From the NCBI GenBank assembly GCA_020310875.1, contig CM035407.1, positions 69,005,158-69,069,157 on the forward strand: a DNA stretch of 64,000 nucleotides. Direction: 5' to 3'. The notes under the pieces are model-generated. The model saw only the letters and a program-made list of their open reading frames with translations, was not told the origin of the DNA and made no database searches. The DNA comes from Ceratopteris richardii. Its lineage: Eukaryota > Streptophyta > Polypodiopsida > Polypodiales > Pteridaceae. This document shows positions 57,633-64,000 of this stretch, piece after piece (position 1 is the first letter of the stretch; each line of letters starts with the position of its first letter). The position numbers and the translations under genes are program-made.

Positions 57633-60600
57633 GTCCAAGTTGCAATTGAGTAGCCCGAAGTGACTTGCATGAAGCATAGGATTGATTGCCAAGTAAATAC
57701 TTTATATGTGATCACGGTATATAGGGATGGTTCCAACTTGCACTTCAAGATCAACCAAAAGCTTTTTAATCCACATTGCTTCACATGTGGCAAATGCTAA
57801 TCCTTTATATTCAGCCTCCATGGATGAAAGTGCAACATTAGGTTGTTTCTTTGAGCTCCATGTGATAGGTTTGCTTCCTATCATGAGCACATAACCTGAG
57901 GTTGATATCCTATCTTCCTTTGAACCTGCCCAATCAACATCACTAAAGCCTTTGACTTGCAATTCTTCATCAAACTTGTAAAACAAAGCATGATTAATTG
58001 CATGCTTTATGTATTTCGACACTCTCTTGGTTGAATTTAAATGTTCACTTGTCGGGGCTTGCATAAACTGAGAAAGTACACCAACAACATAAGATAAATC
58101 AGGTCTTGTAATGTTTGCATAGATTAATGGTCCTACAATGCTTCTGTATGTCATTACATCTTCCAATAGTTTTCCATCATTTGAACAAATATTTTTATTT
58201 GTGTCGATGGGTTGAGTGAGTGGTTTGCAGTCACTCATTCCAAATATGAAAAGAACATCCAATAAGACCTTCCTTTGCATCAAGTAGATGCCACTCTTTC
58301 CATAAACAACTTCAATTCCTAAAAAATATTTCAGCTCTCCAAGATTTGAAATTTTAAACTCCTTACCAAGCTTCCTTTTGATATCTTTAATCCCTGTAAC
58401 ATCATTTCCTGTTATGATGAGGTCATTGACGTATATGCAAATATATACGTCTCTATTTTCTTCCTTCTTCATGTACAATGAAGGATCTGCACTACTTGAG
58501 TTGTATCCACACTTAGTTAGATATTCTACCAATCTTTGATTGCATCCTCTTGGTGCTTGCTTCAAGCCATAAAGTGCCTTTTTCAACCTGCAAACAAAGT
58601 TTGGATGGTTTTCATCTTCAAATCCAATCAGTTTACTCATGTATACCTCTTCTTGTAGTTTTCCATTGAGAAAAGCATTATTGATGTTGAGTTGATATAA
58701 TAGCCATCTCCTTGAAGCACCAATTGCTATTAATGTGGTGATTGTTCCCATCTTTGTAACAGGGCTGAAAACTTCATCATAATCTATGCCTTCTGTTTAT
58801 TTAAATCCTTTTGCAACTAATCTAGCTTTATATATAGATAGTGAACCATCAACATTCCTCTTTACTTTAAACACCCATTTGTTTGGAACAATCTTCATAC
58901 CTTCTTTCTCACTAGCTCCCATGTGTGATTATCTTTGAGAGCTTTGATCTCCTCTTTCATAGCTTGCTTCCATTCCTTTTGTGTGCAAGCTTCTTCATAT
59001 GTCTCAGGCTCTTTGTCTTTGATAACCTGCATCATGTATGCAAAATGTTTCGCCATGAAACTATCATAACTCAGCCTTTGAGTTGGATACCTTGTCCTTG
59101 AAGATCTTCTTTCATTGCCTTTAGAAAGTTGCTTCTTTAACCTATTAAACTTTACCTTCAGAGTGATTACCTCTTCATATTCTTCTTCACTTGCATCTCT
59201 CACTGTTTGGAGTAGCACTTGGTTCAACTCTATTATGGGCTGAATTTGGAGACAAAGAATGAATCCCCCTCCATGAGAAACATTCTTCATTTGATGTAGA
59301 TGCCTCTGGACCTGAAATCGTTGTGCTTGATTGTTGAAGTTCTCTTTGATTTGTTCCTACATAATCATCACAATCTTCTTGAAGAATCTTTTCCATTCCT
59401 TTATCTTCATACCATGGTCTTAGTTCATCAAAGACCACATCTCGCGAGACTCTTACTTCCTTTGTGGGTTGTTACACTTGTATCCTTTTTGCTCCATCGA
59501 GTAATCGATGAAAATGCATTTTTCTGACCTTGGTTCCATCTTTGTTCTAACTTCTTGTGGAATGTGAACAAAGCAAACACATCCAAACACTTTGAGGTGT
59601 GTAAGATCAGGTTTCTTACCAGAATATACCTCATCTGGAGTCAAATGATGTATTCGCGATGTTGTGCACCTATTCATCAAGTAAGTGGCGGTTGTGGTAG
59701 CTTTAGCCCAATAGTACAATGGTACCTTCATCTCGTTGAGCATGCATCTTGCAATTTCAACAATTTGCCTATTTTTCCTCTCAGCTACTCCATTTTGTTG
59801 TGATGTATACCTAGAAGTAAACTGCCTTTTGATTCCATTCTCTTGTAGAAAATCTGAAAATTCTTTGTACAAGTATTCTCCTCCACCATTGGACCTTAAG
59901 GTTTTGATAGACCTTCCTATTTCTTTTTCAACTTCAACTTTGAGTTTTTTTAATATAAAAAATACCTCTGATTTTTGCTACATACAAAACAACCATACCT
60001 TTCTTGAGTGATCATCAATGAAGGTGACAAAAAATCTATTATGAGCCATTGATGCCTCTTGGGTTGGTCCCCATACATCCGTATGTATCAAGTCCAAGAC
60101 ATTTGGGGCCACGTAATTGCTCCTCTTGAATGGCTGCCTTGTTTGCTTTCCTAGTTGACAAGCATCACATAACTCATGTAGTCCAATGCTATTAAATTTT
60201 GGAAGACCTCTTACCACTCCATGTTTGCTCATGCCCTTCAACTTTGGAATGTTGATGTGTCCTATTCTTTTGTGTCATAAGTCTAGCTCTAAAATATTCT
60301 TGTTCCCACATTGAATGTACATGATCTTTCCATGTGGATGTTGGACGTCCAAAGTGAACATCCTTCCTTCTCTTCTACCTCAAGCAATGACCTTGAAGCC
60401 TTCCTTTGGATTCTTTATGAAGCACCCATTCTAATTTTATATGACATGATAACCCTTCTCTACCATTTGTCCTACTGAAATCAAGTTCTTTGAAATTTTA
60501 GGAACATGAAGAACATTAGATAGTACCTTTGATCTACTTGTATCTCCAAGCCTTATACCTCCAATATGTTCAATCATGTGTTGAGTATCATCACCTGTTT

Positions 60601-62115
60601 CAACACATCCTTTTCCACTTGGTACCTGTAGATTAGTGAACAAACTTCCTTGGCATGACATATAGTTACTACAACCTGAATCAATGTACCATTTTCTGTC
60701 ATCTTCACAAGAGCTTCTATACTCATGTCTCATTGCAAGTAGTGTGTCCTTGCTTCCTTCACTTGAGGTGCTTGCATAATTTCTTTGGATCCTTTCACTA
60801 CCTCCATTTGGTCTTCCATTCTTCAACCAACAATCACTAGCATAGTGTCCTACTTTACCACAATGATAGCATGTTATACTTTTATGAGAATTCTAGGAGC
60901 CTCGGCCTCTTCCTCTACTTCTACCTCGACCTCTTCCTTGTGTGTTGGCATTTGATGCATCCTTGTTGTCTTCGGATTTTTTTTTTATTGTAGTTGGAGT
61001 TTTTGTGACCTCTTCCTTTTCCTCTTGAGCCTCCTCTTGAGTTCCTTCCTTTACCTTGACCTGCATATAACATTTGGTTGTGGTTGTCCTTTCCTTTACG
61101 GCCTCCAAAGCTAAGCTCTTCTGTGACAAGATGAGGGATTAGTTGTTCAAAACTTGGATATGGATATTTCAAGTTAATGGAAGCTATAAAAGGCTTACAT
61201 CTTTCATCTTCTCTCAATCCATTGAGATTATACCACACAAGGTCTTCGTCTTCAATCGTTGTGCCAACAAGCTAAAGCATCACTTAGCTCCTTAATCTTC
61301 AAAGTATATTCAGTTATGGATTGACTCAAATGTTTCTTGATTGTGTTCAACTCATTCTTGAGTTGAAGTTTCCTAGCTTTGGTATTTGTTAAATACATCC
61401 TTTCAAGAGCTTCCTAAGCATCCTTAGCTTTCTCTAGATGTTGAATATGCCCTACCATGGCATTAGTAATGACTTATGAAATGAGGAACATGACTCTCCT
61501 ATTTCCACATGGGATAATTATCCTTATCCAATTTCTCTACTTGTTGACCCAAGTCAGCCAATGAAGACTATAAAAAACTTTGAGAGTTACCTCGAATAGT
61601 TATATTGTCCTTTGCTCTTGCGTTTGTGAAGCTCCCCCTTGTTTTGTAGATCCTGTTTTGCTTTGCTTTAACTCCAACTTTGTTGATGAAGCTTCAGCAC
61701 CAAGTTTTCTCTGATACCAACTGTGGAGAATGAGTCCTCCTATGCGCACCAAAAACGTGTAGTGAACCCTTGTATGTCTAACACTTGGACAAATAACTAG
61801 TAGCTACAAATTAAATAGCTTGCTGCTCTCAATACAAAAATCAAATGGACCTGTGCCTTTAGCCAGAGGAATCTAATAGATGAATTGAAAAATCACTTTT
61901 TAAGTATGTTATTTGTTGAGAAGGGGTTTAGAAGAAAAATGAGAGTGTTTTGAAAAATTTTCAATTTTTTGGGGGAAGAGATGGAAATTGATTTTTGAAT
62001 CCTGTGCTAAAAAAAGTAACTTTTCTGCCATAGAGTGTCACAAAGCATCCATTTAAGATGATTTTGAGTCACTCTAGAAACTTTTAAGATTTTTAAGTCA
62101 TTCTTCATGTGTGCA
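57633..62115 (-). mobile_element. Copia-D (minus): LTR, gag, protease, integrase, RT, RNase H
   Basis: Minus strand: LTR about 62115-61722, primer site 61719-61708, gag (TKARKLQLKNELNTIKKHL near 61370; knuckle CYHCGKVGHYASDC near 60850), protease (WYIDSGCSNYMSCQG near 60685), HHCC/integrase (LCDACQLGKQTRQPF, LDLIHTDVWGPTQEAS, TFIDDHSRKVW, QQNGVAERKN; 60190-59780), RT (LYQLNINNAFLNGKL near 58700, YVNDLIITG near 58420), RNase H (FSDVDWAGSKEDRISTSGY near 57930, then LAINPMLHA). There is no 3' LTR: RNase H meets Copia-A copy 7. More than ten breaks. Confidence 0.88.
61722..62115 (-). repeat. Copia-D 5' LTR (probable)
   Basis: Inner end TGTGGAGAATGAG lies three bases from the primer site. The outer end is taken at TGTGCA (62110-62115), where Copia-A text starts. 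About 5 bases (GTGCA) are shared by both, so the border is ambiguous and the LTR may be incomplete. Confidence 0.6.
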
Positions 62116-64000
62116 CGATGAAGAATGGGCATTTACTACTGTTTGCAGTTTTGACCCATCTTCTCATGAGCAGTGCATGCTGCAGTAGACTCAAATGTTT
62201 GGTACTTTGATGGTGGGGCAACCAAACATATTATCTTGCAACGCGGTTTCTTTTCTTCACTCGAGCCTGCCCCTATAGGGAATACTATTATGTTCACCAA
62301 CAACTCCTCTTATCCTGTTATGGGAGTTGGTAAGATCATTTTGACTACTACTGAAGGTAGTTCTTTCACTTTGTCAGATGCTTTGTTTGTGCCAAGGATA
62401 AAAAAAAATATGTTGTTAGTTTTTGCACTAGCCAAGATTGGCTTGGTTGTGAAATTTGTTGATGAAAGATGTACAATTCATGATCTGTCAAATGGCAATG
62501 TCATTATTGCTTCTGGCATTTTATGTCATGGTTTGTATAAGCTCATAGACTATGAAAGATCTGTAAATGATTTGGCATGTGCAGTACATGATTCTCAGGC
62601 TATGTGAGATGCAAAGCTTTGGCATGCACGCTTTGGTCATTTGAATTTTGCTAGTTTGCTATGCCTGTAGAAATCTGAAATGGTGTCCTCTTTGCCCGAA
62701 CTAGAGGCACCTAGAAAACATGTTTGTAAAGGCTGTATTTTGGGCAAAATGCAGCATTCCTCCTTTCCAAAAGATGGTTCAGTTCGGGCTACTCAGAAAT
62801 TGCAGCTTGTACATAGTTATGTGTGTGGGCGGATGCAGACACCTTCTTTTGGGAACTATCTTTACTTCGTGACTTTCATCAATGATTTTTCTAGGCATGC
62901 ATTGGTATATCCATTGAAGAAAAAGTCTGAAGTGTTTATGTGCTTCAAAAAATTTCTGGTTTTGGATGAAAATCTATCAGCATTTAAAATGGGCACCCTC
63001 CGTTCTGATCGAGGGGAGGAATATATGCCTTCTGACTTTAATGCATTTTTGGTTGAACATGGATAAAACATCAGTGTACAGTGCCATATACACCTCAACA
63101 GAATGGAGTTACTGAACGGAAGAACAAGTCACTCATGGAGAGGGCGAGGTCTATGGTCAAGAGTCAAGCTTTGCCACATAGTTTCTGGCTTGAGGTTGTC
63201 ATGTGTGCACCATATGTACTTAACAGGTGTCCCACTAAAGCGGTGCAGTCTATCACTCCATATGAGGCTTGCCATGGTCGCAAGCCATCTATTGCTCATT
63301 TGCGTGTTTTTGGTTGTTTGGCATATGCATTAGTGCCTGAACAACATCATAGAAAATTGGATGATAAAGCAATAAAATGTATTTTTGTTGGCTACAGTTC
63401 TAAAAGCAAAGGCTATCGTCTATATCATCCACAGTCTAAATGCATTCTGGTTAGCCGTGATGTTGTTTTTGCGGAAGACGTTATTCAGCCTTTATTCTCA
63501 TGTACTAAGGAGACATTTTTTAGCTCCAAAGACATGTATGATACTTTGCTGCCTCTTTCTACAGGTGGACAGTCTAGTGTTGGTCCTAATGAGGCAACTT
63601 CTTAGCCTTTGCAGGTTTCATGTGATGATGCATATCATCCCATTTCTCATGCAAATTTACATGATGCACTTGGTGATGGGAGATCTGATATTAAGCAGAA
63701 AAAAACTATGCCAAAATGGCTGATGTAGACTTTGCATGACAACAAATTAGATGCACCTCTACCACATCGTACTCGTTCAGGCTCTCATAGTGCCTTTTTT
63801 GTATCAGATTGCTATGTTAGGGTTGCTTCTAGTCTCTATGATGAGACTGAACTTGTTTCATTTGATGAAGCACAGAATTCTGAACATTGGATATCTGAAT
63901 ATGATGCTATCATGAAAAATGGCACCTGGTCTTTATGTGACTTACCTCCTGGCAAGAAGGCCATTGGCAGTAAGTGGGTATACAAGCTGAAGCGTAAACC
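62111..64000 (+). mobile_element. Copia-A copy 8: protease, integrase, RT start; runs off the window
   Basis: Plus-strand text from the end of gag (DEEWAFTTVCSFDPSSHEQ, about 62115) through protease (WYFDGGATKHI, about 62202), pre-integrase (WHARFGHLNFASLL, about 62620), integrase (VTFINDFSRHALVYP, LRSDRGEEYMPS, PQQNGVTERKNKS; 62870-63130), the KCIFVGYSSKSKGYRLYHP block (about 63375) and RT to GSKWVYKLKRK at 64000. It could be the other half of copy 6, parted by a rearrangement. Several breaks. Confidence 0.9.

Overview
This window looks like intergenic DNA from a large-genome land plant. I found no host gene, no rRNA and no complete tRNA gene. The evidence for a plant is a CACTA transposase of the plant TNP2 type, a dense nest of Ty1/Copia and Ty3/Gypsy elements primed by initiator-Met tRNA (primer sites close to TGGTATCAGAGC), and plant-telomere-like CCCTAAA motifs inside a local satellite. 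The species cannot be named; a gymnosperm, fern or lycophyte is as plausible as an angiosperm.

Layout. 1-1540: minus-strand remnant of a CACTA DNA transposon. 1560-4602: AT-rich satellite of about 0.5-kb units holding long TA and TG runs, then a TG-rich minisatellite and a pyrimidine tract. 4991-5083: a palindrome built of TCGGTAT-like words. About 5230-42300: one old Gypsy element (Gypsy-H) broken up by insertions. These are Copia-A copies at 6675, 10714-13009 plus 15163-15388, and 36112, and a second Gypsy (Gypsy-2, 16226-35906). Gypsy-2 itself holds a young Copia-A in its leader (17419-22575) and a different Copia (Copia-B, 27477-32848) at the end of its integrase. 42500-46100: an LTR-like stretch with a minus-strand primer site. 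46150-64000: a mosaic of Copia pieces from at least five families (A, C, D, F and G), joined mostly at internal points rather than at LTR ends.

Insertion order comes from nesting, target-site duplications and LTR differences counted by hand. Gypsy-H is oldest. Copia-A at 36112 has about 13% LTR difference, Gypsy-2 29 of 464 (6%), Copia-B about 5%, and Copia-A at 17419 only 2 of 231 (0.9%). The Copia-A family has therefore been active over a long period.

The most interesting structures are: an inversion of about 4.4 kb revealed by one Copia insertion whose 5-bp target duplication now appears in opposite orientations; a long helical, coiled-coil-like extra coding region between pol and the 3' LTR in both Gypsy elements; a 7 x 21-bp array in the Gypsy-2 leader; a Gypsy-2 gag with three CCHC knuckles; and an LTR at 51483-51946 flanked by internal sequence on both sides. 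Every virus-like element here is broken and is treated as a fossil.
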